In this document: positions 31,750-41,948 of the stretch, one piece after another | How positions within the stretch are numbered: the first letter of the stretch is position 1 | Layout: each line of letters begins with the position of its first letter | DNA from: Gracilaria domingensis | Taxonomy: Eukaryota > Rhodophyta > Florideophyceae > Gracilariales > Gracilariaceae | DNA: 64,000 bases | Direction of reading: 5' to 3' | NCBI GenBank assembly: GCA_022539475.1 | Contig: VCMS01000112.1 | Span: 263,131 to 327,130 of the forward strand | Position numbers and translations under genes: made by a program | The notes under the pieces: model-generated | Databases searched by the model: none | The model's input: only the letters and a program-made list of their open reading frames with translations | What the model was told of the DNA's origin: nothing

Positions 31750-33258
31750 CTATACTCTCTTCTGAAAGTAGGATTTGATGCTCTTGCTTTTTCGTTTCAC
31801 CGTCTTCTTGCTTTGGGACGCGGTGGGCGATGAAGGCTGTCCACTTTTGCCATTCGTACCCGACGATTTCGAGCGGTTGCTCTTCTTGTTCTTGAGAGGT
31901 GTGAAAAGGCTGCGCAGCGATGCACTACTCTCTTCCGCCTTCTTTTTCCGTTCTTCTTCTTCCTTCTCTGCATCTTTTCCATCGTCATCGCTCACTTCCT
32001 TCCCGTCCTCGTCGAAAACCTTGATCACTCTCCTTGTCACAAAATATCCGTTCTCTTCCACGAGCTCCTGAACCTCTTTCCGAATGCGTCTACCCTGCGT
32101 GGGAGTGTGGTTCAGCGTATCCCAGTAGGACCGCTTTCCTTTGTTCGGACTGTCGTCCACGTCCTGCCCCTTTTCAGGCGTTACGTGTTCAACGTCCTTC
32201 ATCTCGGCATCCATGTCTTGCAACACTGGCGACTCTGGCTCTTCCTCTACCGTGTCCTGCAGGTCAACCAGCTCTTTTTCCAACTCAGCGCGTTCCGCAG
32301 CTGCGTGGTCTGCTAGCGCCTCCTCTTCTTCCAGCTCCATTATTCTCCTCTGTTCCTCGTCCATCTCCTCGTCTCTCTCTTCCTCCATTTTCCTTCTTAT
32401 TGCCTCTTGCTCGTCCACCTCTTCTTCAGAGTCCCTGTCCTCACTATCACTATCCGCCTGCACCACAATTTTTCTCGCCTTCTTCCCGTTCTTTTTCTTC
32501 CGGCGGTCTTCGCCACTCGATTTGCCCGTGTTTGGTGCTGAACTTTTCCGAGCCGATGGCGGAGTAGGAGAAGACAGATTGTTCTTGCCATTCGGCTCCT
32601 TTGTCTTGGCTCGTTCATCTGCTTTAATCTTACGGACGGAATCTGCGCCCAGCGGCTTTGAATTGAACAGACTTGAACTTGAGCCAGCGTTACTTGCAGG
32701 TTTCTTGAAAGAAAACGAAGCTTGCTTGCTCTTTTTCGCCTTCGTTTTCGACTTGACCATTGACAGGAACGAAGATGACTTCTTCTTCTCAGTGCTGCTC
32801 TTGGTCACCAAGTTAGCATCACCCCCAAGGCGCGGGTCAATTCTCTGATCATAATCGACAGTGCTGCTCTTCAAGACATTGAAACGTCCGTCTCTCAATT
32901 CGTTCGGCTCATGAGAAGGTCTTTTCACCAACTCTCTCTCGCGATTGGTGTCGAGAGCAATCCAAGCGGCATGCAAGGAGGGCGCAGACGCAGCAGTAGC
33001 TGGGCCAACCGCCCAAATTTGCTTTGTTTCCGTTGCAGAAGGCGAGGCTGTGAGCACAGTTTTCACCGCATTTGTACGTTGATCACGACGAGAGACCACC
33101 CACAGAACAGAGAGCTTTTCTGATGGCTGTGAGTGGATGTACGACAGCAACAACTTCTGCGCCGAGCGGGCGGGAACAGAGAGAAGAGCTGAGAGATGAC
33201 GGAAGGAGACGCATTGCTGCTTGCCGTGGACGAGAGCATCCAGTTTGGCGTGCTCCAT
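31750..33258 (-). CDS. DNA polymerase delta subunit 3 (POLD3/Cdc27-like)
   Basis: 502 residues, ATG to TAG. The N-terminal 110 residues fit the POLD3 winged-helix region that binds POLD2 (VSFRHLSALLSVPARSAQKLL). The rest is charged and disordered. Near the end, ENGYFVTRRVIKVFDEDGKE matches the conserved D-E-G-F-x-V-T motif of the family, and the extreme C-terminus KSKSIKSYFQKRV is a PCNA-interacting (PIP) box variant, as in POLD3. It tethers polymerase delta to PCNA. An E2F 12-mer identical to that of MCM3 lies 161 bp upstream. The 3' end is 83 bp from the TyrRS stop (convergent). Confidence 0.88.
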   Translation of the reverse strand: MEHAKLDALVHGKQQCVSFRHLSALLSVPARSAQKLLLSYIHSQPSEKLSVLWVVSRRDQRTNAVKTVLTASPSATETKQIWAVGPATAASAPSLHAAWIALDTNRERELVKRPSHEPNELRDGRFNVLKSSTVDYDQRIDPRLGGDANLVTKSSTEKKKSSSFLSMVKSKTKAKKSKQASFSFKKPASNAGSSSSLFNSKPLGADSVRKIKADERAKTKEPNGKNNLSSPTPPSARKSSAPNTGKSSGEDRRKKKNGKKARKIVVQADSDSEDRDSEEEVDEQEAIRRKMEEERDEEMDEEQRRIMELEEEEALADHAAAERAELEKELVDLQDTVEEEPESPVLQDMDAEMKDVEHVTPEKGQDVDDSPNKGKRSYWDTLNHTPTQGRRIRKEVQELVEENGYFVTRRVIKVFDEDGKEVSDDDGKDAEKEEEERKKKAEESSASLRSLFTPLKNKKSNRSKSSGTNGKSGQPSSPTASQSKKTVKRKSKSIKSYFQKRV

Positions 33259-33418
33259 GGTTGTGCTGTGCAGGGAGGGAGGTTGCAGCTGATATCGCGA
33301 ACTTTTCTGAGCTTATGCCGACGCGCGTTAGCGCGCGATCAAACGCCCCTCGCGTGGTAAGAGGGCTACCCCGCAGAGATACGTCGAGTTTGCTTCCGCA
33401 ACCCTGTGTTTGTACGGG

Positions 33419-33430
33419 TTTGGCGGGAAA
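33419..33430 (+). promoter_or_regulatory. E2F site TTTGGCGGGAAA upstream of POLD3
   Basis: The 12-mer is identical to 3929-3940 in the MCMBP/MCM3 promoter and lies 161 bp upstream of the POLD3 ATG (site in reverse orientation to the gene). Confidence 0.7.
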
Positions 33431-33619
33431 TGCAATTAAATCTGTAAAGAACATGATTATAATAATAATGTCTTGCAAGAAAAATACTTATAATCTTCCT
33501 CCGAGTAACACATTTTGTGCGTGAAAACTTGAAAGAGCTTTCTTATGTCAAAAAGCTAACAATTGAAAATCACTCCGCAACCCCTCACCATATGCAGCCA
33601 GCAAGCAAAAGATTACTGA

Positions 33620-33646
33620 AAAAACTTTTTTCCGAAAAAAGTTTTT
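33620..33646. repeat. A/T-rich perfect inverted repeat
   Basis: 12-bp arms (AAAAACTTTTTT and complement) with a CCG spacer. Confidence 0.7.
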
Positions 33647-34675
33647 GCAAGTGCGTGTTTGTCACTGACTAAATCGAATTTTCGCTTAGTCATTAGTGAT
33701 AAAGAAAATCATGTTGTGGTCATGTTAGTCTCAGAAAACTTTGACATATTTTCATAGCTCACGTCTATCAAATTTAGACGCCATTGCGTCCAGCAAAACA
33801 TCTCCTGGGCGTTTAGCTTATAGACTGATTACTAATTTCAAGACAAAATAAAGAAAGTTACTTACGTTCTCCATCTTTGCTACATATTATATCTCGTCAC
33901 TATCACGTTACTTTCAAGAGCTTGAGCAATGCGGAAGATCGTAAACTTCTGAAGCTCTACCCATCAACATTTTCGTCGCAAAACTTGTCCTTTGCTGCCT
34001 TTATATTTTTCTTTCCTAGTGTTTCTGGTATTTCTAAGATGTATACCGAACAAAAACTCTCATCGTCTGAAAACGCCGTTGCTCATCCTTCTTACATTCA
34101 AATCAACCTCACTTATTCACAAAAACCAGCATTCTGGACAATTCTGAAGTCTAATCTCTCAACAAGTACGCTTCTGGAAAGCAAGTTTCGGAACACATAA
34201 GGAAGATTTCAAAATGTTTCTAGAGCAGATTTTGTTTTATAATCTGAAACCTAGCCATTACGATTTCCGTTGAATCAAGCTTTCAAACGAGATACTAAAC
34301 ATCGTCTCAGCTCAAGAAGTGTTCTCGACGGAGCTTCTCTTCAAATCCTCACACAACCCTTTTGTGTCTTCCCCATACAGATTTAAGAGAGTTAGGTCTA
34401 CCTCGCCAGCTTCTACCAGTAGCTCCACAATTCCTAGCAAAATGAATTCAGCAAACTGAAAGACACGAATTGGAGCAATGCGTTTCCTGATCCAAGCCTT
34501 ATTACCTTGGCTCACCTCCTTCCGCACAAAAAGTGCAACAAATTTTCCTAATACATCTGTACACCTTCTTGTTGCAACAGTGTGAAGCTTTTGCTTGGGT
34601 GCAGTCTGGAGCGCTCTCCTACGTTAAGCTGCTTCTAACTTCCGCTTTCTGCCTTCCGCCTCACGCCATACGTTG

Positions 34676-35335
34676 TCAAAGAAGCGCTTTTTTTCCTTTC
34701 CGACGAAAGGCGACTTGCGTTTTCGCATTTTGTGGCTTTTTGTTGAGCTTGATCTTTTTTTCGTTTTTTTTCTTCGGACTCATGCTGTGGGCCTTTGGCC
34801 TCCTTCTTTCGACGAACCAGTTGCCCCCATGTGTCAACCACTCCGCCGGTTGGCCAGCATCGAACAAGGTTCGCGACTCTTGCTTAGATACATGCACTGC
34901 ATTCTCGCTGGTTCCTGCTTGGGCGATGAGTTTCATCAAGATTGAGTTCAAAGTCTCTGTGTCCTTTATCACAGTAGAGAACTTTTTGATCGTGGTTGAA
35001 AACCCCTGTCCCTGCGTCATCATTATCCCTTCCAGCTTTTGGAACGTCTCTTTGTCGGACTGATGCTTTCGAACAGCTCCAATGGCTGATGATTGTCCAG
35101 GTGTCTCTAATTTTGCTTCTTCCCTCTTAAGCACGGCACTCTTCTCGTCTTTGAAGGTCTGGAACTGGTCAGGAAAACGTCGGATGAAAGGAAATGTACC
35201 TGTTTTATTAAATGCCGCCTTTACAGTCGCCTTCAATATTGTCTCCCACGCGTACACTGCACATGCGAAATTACAGTTTACGCTGTTTGTGTCCACACGG
35301 CCTTCCCTACAGAACTCATCCCTAATTATCCTCAT
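34676..35335 (-). pseudogene. C-terminal fragment of a DDE-superfamily transposase
   Basis: 219 codons open from an ATG, but an in-frame stop lies three codons upstream and no catalytic core precedes it. The segment WETILKATVKAAFNKTGTFPF resembles the region after the last catalytic Asp in pogo/Jerky-type DDE transposases, where an 'AFxxTGIxPF' motif is typical. The rest is Lys/Gln-rich, and the tail is strongly basic (KKKNEKKIKLNKK). I read it as the remnant of a DNA transposon. The family assignment rests on one motif. Confidence 0.4.
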
Positions 35336-36497
35336 GCTGCACTAGAATCTCATGTTGATGTGCTGATTGTAGATCACAACGCCTTTTGTAGGGATGCACC
35401 GAGCTGTTTTTCATATTTTGTTGATCCGTTACCGGCTTTGACACCTCATGTTATGGGAGACTACTGTAATGATGGCCCCATTTTGGGGTATGCCTAGAAA
35501 GGGTAGCGTTTCTGCACACGTGTGCTGAGTTAGTCCGATGCTAGGTGCGCCGTGGCAAGTCTGCCACGGTTTCATACGTGCAGGATGTTGACCGGCAGCG
35601 CCAGATAGTTAGATACTTCTAATTGATATTTTCAAGTGCCCTATATAGGTAGGTGGCGGCACTTGCCGTCGCTGCACGAAAAATAAACCTCAAGGAGGTC
35701 TTCGGCTCTAGCTTTTGCCTCGAGCGAACAGTGTTTTGCCCCTAACAGGGCTATACCGCCGCATCCCTAGAGTTGCTATCTACATCTCTCCCCTAGGAGT
35801 CCTAGACCGTCGTTACGGCATCTCCTGTTGTTTTTTCGTTATTATTTCCGTCATACGGCTCTTGTTTCTCTGCCCTGTTTTACAGGTTTTGCCCACTAGT
35901 CTCGGGACTTATTCCCGTTTATCACGAGTCAGTGCTCCGCAGTGCGCTTCGTTTGCTGATTCCTTGTTGCTTCCTACCGTTGGGCTGGAGACCCCCACTC
36001 GCTGTGGCTCGCCGAAACAACCAGATACCTACGCCGATTCTTCCCCTTCACCTCTGACTGCCCGCTTAGATCGGAGCCACCCGCACTTACACCCGGCATC
36101 GCGCTGACCCTATCAGAGGGTTCTACTGCTGCATCTTTCTCTATAGAAAGCAGGTCATGGACACCCTGTTGGTGCGCCTTTCGCAACGCGGCTCTTGTTT
36201 GCCCACTCGTGGGATTGCACCACAAACTGGACTCCCGACTTAGAATCGTCTTTATTGGCCAATATTTGTTGGAGTTCGTTCGTTTGTTTGGAGCCCAGAT
36301 AGTTGGGAATATCCGTTCTTACGGTTCTTTCAATGCCCGTTTTCGGAAGTTGTTTTGGTTGCCAATTGGCCGACTGTGTCGGTGAACGATGTCGTCCCGT
36401 CGCAGGAGTGGCGCGCCACGTGCCGCTTCTGTGCCCGGTTCGTCCGGCTTGCGGGCAAGTCTGCCTCCGCTGCCGAAGGACACCCTCGAGGTCCCCG
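35336..36497. other. Repeat-zone DNA with LTR-like promoter features
   Basis: A CCTATATAGG box (35640-35649) is followed 40 bp later by AATAAA (35681-35686), an order seen in the R region of LTRs. No second copy is present in the window and no gag/pol frame follows, so this could be a solo or degraded LTR. A 130-codon frame at 35715-36107 has no domain. Confidence 0.3.
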
Positions 36498-36530
36498 CGT
36501 CTGTCTCTTGCAGATGCTAGTTTTTGGCGA

Positions 36531-36630
36531 GGGTCGTCCAGAAATTGGCAAGGGTCGTCCAGTAAATTTTTTGAAAAAATATCGAGATCAATTATTTCAA
36601 AATTTGCAGATAATTGCTTGGGTCGTCCAG
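36531..36630 (+). repeat. Three GGGTCGTCCAG iterons
   Basis: Direct repeats at 36531-36541, 36552-36562 and 36620-36630, also seen in copy B. They may be binding sites for a protein that mobilises the element. Confidence 0.75.
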
Positions 36631-36915
36631 AATCTCTGTGCAGTAAATACTGGGGGGTTTTCCACTCGTGCTAGTTCTTTAGTCGAGGGCTACCTGAACC
36701 GTATTTCGCGAAGTCTAGGTTCAGTTTCCATTAAGGTGCACATTACACGATACCTTCTGCGGAATGATACCCTGCAACGCATGGAATACTAGTGCTAGTA
36801 CAGATGATGCCCATTCTGAAATCATACCGTTTTATTCGTATCTATTCTTCTATCGACCGCTTTTGCTAACCACTACTTCGCTATATTACATGTACCATTT
36901 CCCCATAATGGAGCG

Positions 36916-36961
36916 GGTGTAGGCGCAATCTGCGGCAGATGCCGCAGACTGCACCTCCACC
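36916..36961. repeat. Hairpin H1
   Basis: The inner 20-mer TCTGCGGCAGATGCCGCAGA (36929-36948) folds on itself; arms extend to 22 bp with four mismatches. Conserved at 47186-47205. Confidence 0.8.
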
Positions 36962-36995
36962 ATAGTGCTGGATCGGTAGAACACATACGCACTCC

Positions 36996-37028
36996 GAGAG
37001 GATGAGGCGCGAAGCGCCTCATCCTCTC
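36996..37028. repeat. Hairpin H2
   Basis: Perfect 15-bp arms (GAGAGGATGAGGCGC and complement) around a GAA loop. Conserved at 47106-47138. Confidence 0.88.
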
Positions 37029-37029
37029 C

Positions 37030-37081
37030 GTTCCTCATGTAGGGAACCATGCCCAGATGCATGGTTCCCTACTTGAGGAAC
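37030..37081. repeat. Hairpin H3
   Basis: 23-bp arms with one mismatch and a 6-base loop, one base after H2. Conserved at 47053-47104. Confidence 0.88.
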
Positions 37082-37192
37082 CTGCACCTGCAACTCGTGA
37101 GCTACCTCCGCATCAAAAGTCATTTACCTGTATACGCAAGCAGAAATTATCCATAAGTTAGTCAATGATCCGTTAGATACATTTGAAATGCG

Positions 37193-37504
37193 ATGGAACG
37201 TACCATTGATAAAACAAAACAGAAACGTTGCGCTAGAAAAGTCGAGGGACCTGGTAACTCGCAAACGGAAGAAGAAGCAGGAAAGGGATCGGTTAGATTA
37301 CCAGCCCACCATCATCGTAAAGCGCGAAAGGTGTCGAAGCGAGAACTCACAACCAAGGACACCAAGATTGCCCATGCAGCAAACATACCGCAAGACGCGA
37401 TAAACGAGAATCTAGCCTATATCCCAAACAAGTACCAGAATCGCCTATCCCGAACAGTCAGACAGGTAAACGACCAATTTCATTTTGTCTCTCAAGATCG
37501 ATGA
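37193..37504 (+). CDS. Small basic protein frame of the repeat element, unit 1
   Basis: 103 codons from ATG (MERTIDKTKQKRCARKVEG). It is Lys/Arg/His-rich (SVRLPAHHHRKARKVSKREL) and ends in a segment with QDAINENLAYIPNKYQNRLSR. The same frame is open in all three units of the element (also 37606 and 46941) for 95 or more codons, although the units differ at many bases. This suggests a small nucleic-acid-binding protein or the decayed end of one. A second overlapping frame (RWNVPLIKQNRNVALEKS) is also open in all three, so the coding frame is not proven. Confidence 0.35.
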   Translation: MERTIDKTKQKRCARKVEGPGNSQTEEEAGKGSVRLPAHHHRKARKVSKRELTTKDTKIAHAANIPQDAINENLAYIPNKYQNRLSRTVRQVNDQFHFVSQDR

Positions 37505-37544
37505 TGGATCTGGAGAGATGAAATAAAATTGGTCGTTTACCTGT
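37462..37544. repeat. Inverted repeat at the junction of the duplicated units
   Basis: Arms of about 32 bp (ACAGGTAAACGACCAATTT... and complement) around an 18-base loop, with few mismatches. It separates unit 1 from unit 2 in copy A. Confidence 0.75.
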
Positions 37545-37605
37545 ATACGCAAGCAGAAAGTATCCATAGGTTAGTCAATGCTCCGTTGGAAACATTTGAA
37601 TTGCG

Positions 37606-37902
37606 ATGGAACGTACCATTGATAAAGCAAAACAGAAACGTTGCGCTAGAAAAGTCGAGGGACCTAGTAACTCGCAAAATGAAAAAAAAGAAGGAAAGGG
37701 ATCGGTTAGATTACCAGCCCACCATCATCGTAAAGCGCGAAAGGTGTCGAAGCGAGAACTCACAACCAAGGACACCGAGAATGCCCATGCAGCAAACATA
37801 CCGCAAGATGCGATAAACGAGACAGAAACCTATGTCTCAACCAAGTACCAGAATCGCCTATCCCGAACAGGCAGAGCTAGAGCCTATGGCGCAACGAAAT
37901 GA
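37606..37902 (+). CDS. Small basic protein frame of the repeat element, unit 2
   Basis: 98 codons, starting MERTIDKAKQKRCARKVEG. It diverges from unit 1 mainly in the middle and at the end. See unit 1 for the reasoning. Confidence 0.3.
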   Translation: MERTIDKAKQKRCARKVEGPSNSQNEKKEGKGSVRLPAHHHRKARKVSKRELTTKDTENAHAANIPQDAINETETYVSTKYQNRLSRTGRARAYGATK

Positions 37903-37912
37903 ACTATTGGTC

Positions 37913-39035
37913 GGNCGTTGTGTGTCGACGGCAGGGAATAGGTATTTATTTTCGCCAGCTCGGCTGTGGTGCCAGCCAAGTGACAGTAAACGCAAGTGTG
38001 CTCCCTACTAGGTCTTCGTCTTGTTCCCGTGGCACGGATCCTAAGTCGTAGAGGAAACCAGCTTGTCTCAAGACCTGCACAGGCGTCTGGCGGCGATTAT
38101 CACTACGTTGCACCGGCTCTCTGCTAGGCGCGTGTACCTTTTCTGACTGCGCGTTTGTCCGGGGACTCGGTTCACCAGGAGTGCAGTGGACTACTCAAGC
38201 ACCTTCAACGACCGTCTTTTCCGACTCGGCAGCTCACACGGCCTTACACCCCGTGTGCCGCGCATCCACACACCGTTCCTGGACATTCTCTTGAGTAGTC
38301 GCTTGTGCGCACTATCTCACAATTCTGCCAAATTCATTTCCGTCTACTTTTCATCTTCTGGTAATCTCGGTGATTCACCGACGTCTGTGTTCTGCAAAGT
38401 GGAATATAGTCTGTTCGCTTTGGAACTAAGCTAGTTTTTGGGCTTTTTGGGGCGCGCGAGGGGTGGCAGTGGTTGGCACTCCAAAAATTAAAAAATTTTG
38501 GAATATAAATTCCATCTCGTGCAGTTTAATTCTTGGGTCTCCTAGTTTTTGTAAAGGTTCTATTTCGCCGCACCGCTCCATCCACTCTTTTCCGCGACCC
38601 TCTCTCTAATCTGCGCTTGTGCTAGTTTGCGTTTCCATTTTTCCCGAGTTGCGATGCAAATCGCAACGCATCTCACCTCAATTATCCCACCATTCCTTCC
38701 CATTCCGCACCGTCCCCACTCTTCACCTATATCTCGCCCATCACGCGTTCGGATCCTCCTCTCCGTCTCCCGGAAAGTTATTCTGTAGAGGTACGTGTGA
38801 GAACCGTCCCAATCTCGTGCACCCGCCTCGCCCCAAACGGCGCCGCATGCCGCGGAGGCGTCTCGCGAGGCTTCCTCCAGCTGAATATTGGCGATGAGCT
38901 AATCGCATATGGCTGCATCGTGGCTGCAGTGCGCCTGCAGCTCATTTCTTTTTTGTAAACATTTTCACGACACACTTTATCAATTTCCCGCGCTCGCTTA
39001 ATGTCGACGACATTCTTCCTCATCCGACTCACGTT
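37913..39035. other. Intergenic, including one unresolved base
   Basis: About 1.1 kb without a supported gene. An N at 37915, right at the edge of repeat copy A, marks a possible assembly join. The last 300 bp may be the original promoter of the desaturase relic. Confidence 0.4.
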
Positions 39036-39693
<658 letters not shown>

Positions 39694-41174
39694 CGCGACG
39701 CCGGCAGCAAAGCCCCGTGCCGCCGCAGAGCGCTCAAACGGGGCACCGTGCGCGCGCGCGGCGCCGCCCGGCGCGCACCGCAACGGGCATGCTATGCGTC
39801 TCACTCCGCTGCTGCCGCGCCATGGCCAACTCACGTGCCATGAGCGCGCCGTACCGCGTTCCCTCTCCGGGTCCTTGCCCTCCCTGTAGCGCTGCTGCTG
39901 TACTGCAAACGCGCGTGAGCCCAGCCGACCACGCCCGACTCGCTGCCAGAAGCCTCGGCGGCGCCGGCCGTGGCCGGCGGTGGTGCCGGTAAACGCCACG
40001 CTGCTGGGGCTGCCAGAGGCGCCGGTTTTGGCTGCACGCGCGCTGGCGCGCTCGGTAGTGGCGTTGCTGGCCAGCTGCCGCCTCTGGAGGCGCGGCTGCG
40101 ATCGGCGCTGCTGGTAGACGAGCGCGCTGCCATGCCCACGTGTGATCAGCGCGCCGCCAACCCCCTGGCCTTGGCACGGCGTGCAGCGGCGCTACGTTGC
40201 GGTGCGCGTCTCGGCTGTGCCCGACCCTAGTTTAGTCTCCGACGCGCTAGCGGCTTCCGCCGCGCGCCAGCTGCACGCGGGCGCGTTGTGTGGCAGCGTC
40301 GCGACTTCTCCGCCGCGCTGGCTCGCGCCGTGCCGCGCTTCGTCAGGCCAAGCGCGGCGACGTTGCCGCCGCCGCTGGCCGTGCTGTCGGCACTGCCACG
40401 CCACCGCGCCGGGCGTCTCTTTCTCGCGGCGGCCGCGCTGGGCGGGCAGCACTGCGTGCGCCACTCGGCGTTGTTCGCCAAGCGCGGCGGCGCGTGCTAC
40501 GTGGCGACTGCCGCCACCAATGCAACCCGGGCCTCGGCATGCCGCCACGCGTGCGCACGTTCGTGAGCGCTTAACTGGACCCGTGGCTGCGCGCGCCGCC
40601 TATGATGCTGCGACGCTGGTGGCGACGACGGTGGCGGAGCGCCGCAACTGGACAGCACCCAGCTACGTTCCAGCGCGGGCGTTCGTGGCACTGCCAGGCA
40701 GTGCGGCGCTCGGCAGTGAGCTGCTGTCGCCGTCGGCGCGCGATTATACGCCAATGCGGCTGGCCCTGCTGCTGTGCGCGCGCGCGCTGCAGCGCGACAA
40801 CGACGCGCCCACAGTGAGCAGCGTGGCCATCTTCAAGCTGCCGTTGCTGTTCAACCTCATGCCGGTGGAACTCATCGCAGACGTTGACACGCTAAGCATG
40901 TTGCTGTACAAGATACTCACTGACGTGCTCTCTGCCTTGACGCTTCTGATCAAGGGCTTCGAGGTGCTGCTGGTGGGCGCGCAGCCTTCGTAGGGCGCCA
41001 TCACGCGCGTCATCGGCGCCGACGTGCACACCCGCACTGCGCGCGCCGACAAGGCCGACGTGATGCTTGTGGCGATGTGCGAGCCGCAGCGCTCGTTTCT
41101 CATCGCCGCCGTTTGCCGTCGCGCTCGCGTTCGTGGCCGGCGGCGTGCTCGCCGAGTTTGGCGCCATGCGCTGA
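39694..41174 (+). pseudogene. GC-rich broken gene for an unknown protein
   Basis: A very GC-rich block whose coding-like pieces jump between plus frames: PAVVPVNATLLGLPEAPVLA, then GQLPPLEARLRSALLVDERA, then RYVAVRVSAVPDPSLVSDAL, then RFVRPSAATLPPPLAVLSAL, then RNWTAPSYVPARAFVALPG, then VAIFKLPLLFNLMPVELIAD to a TAG at 40991, then KADVMLVAMCEPQRSFLIAA, and finally VALAFVAGGVLAEFGAMR with a stop. The last piece looks like a C-terminal membrane helix, so a single-pass surface protein is possible. I do not recognise the family. It abuts the PDS relic directly. Confidence 0.5.
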
Positions 41175-41948
41175 CGAGCGCGAAAAAGCGCCCGCGCAAC
41201 GCGCAGCGCTGCCTGATGCGTATCGCGGCGAGGGGCGCGCACTTCGCAGCCGGGCGTGCGTGCGCCAAGGGCGAGCGATGCGCGTGCAGCTGTTGCATGA
41301 GTTAATACACCATATTGAGCGCGTAACGAGCTTCGCCGTTTTCGCCGCAGTTGTTGCTTGAGTCGGATCTCACTTTGTCACCTTCTACTACGGGCCACGT
41401 CCGCGCAATTTCTGCGCGCGCCTCGCTCTCAGCCGCCACGAGGCGCGCGGTGGCTCAGCCTCGTCACCAAAAGGCGCGCCTTCGTCACTACTTCGCGCCT
41501 CCAAAGCGAACCAGCTCCGCTACCGCGCCTTTGAGCGCGGTAATATAACGCATCGCCGCCGCGCGGAATGAGCTCGCCGCCATGACGCGCGCGCTGCACA
41601 CAAGCGCGGTCGCCGCCGCGCTACTCCTCGCACTGTGCGCGGCGCCCGAATCGTGAAGTTTCCGGTCTCCACTCCATGATAGCGAAGGGCGCTTGGTCAC
41701 GCGTGGTGCACATAAACTGGTGCTGATTCACGTAGCATGATGACGCGCTCACAGCAGCCAAGTCTCGCACGCATGGGCCATCCAGGATGAGCTGGCACGG
41801 AAACGTCGTTGAACGACGCACCGCCTGCAGGAATGGCGCCGCGCGCTCCGTGGGCGGCGCGGAGGTTTGCTGGCGATGGGTTGTTGCAGACGAGTGTCAT
41901 CAGACATGTCGTAATGTCATTCTGTCGTATTGGCAGCGCGCGAGATCA
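41175..41948. other. GC-rich relic DNA
   Basis: About 770 bp between the broken gene and the palindrome array. It contains a 24-codon signal-peptide-like frame (41582-41656) and otherwise no supported gene. Confidence 0.4.
41582..41656 (+). pseudogene. Signal-peptide relic
   Basis: ATG plus 24 codons reading MTRALHTSAVAAALLLALCA then APES and TGA: a textbook secretory signal (basic start, hydrophobic core, small residues at the end) with no mature protein. It may be the 5' end of another broken member of the GC-rich family. Confidence 0.4.

Larger units (their letters stand above)
33259..34675. other. POLD3 promoter and AT-rich intergenic start of the repeat zone
   Basis: Contains the E2F site (33419-33430) and an inverted repeat (33620-33646). 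GC drops sharply to the right. A 107-codon plus frame at 33877-34200 has no recognisable domain. Confidence 0.45.
36498..37912 (+). mobile_element. Novel hairpin/iteron repeat element, copy A
   Basis: About 1.41 kb, matched by an inverted copy at 46541-47636. The order is: CGTCTGTCTCTTGCAG edge, three GGGTCGTCCAG iterons, three consecutive hairpins, then a small basic frame. In this copy the frame segment is tandemly duplicated (about 37127-37461 and 37540-37875). No transposase is encoded, so it is non-autonomous. Edges are estimated from where the two copies stop matching; the right edge is three bases from an N at 37915. Confidence 0.75.

Noticed and set aside
35450-36500. Complete LTR retrotransposon
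   Set aside because: TATA and AATAAA order is LTR-like, but there is no second LTR, primer site or pol frame; kept only as a low-confidence note.
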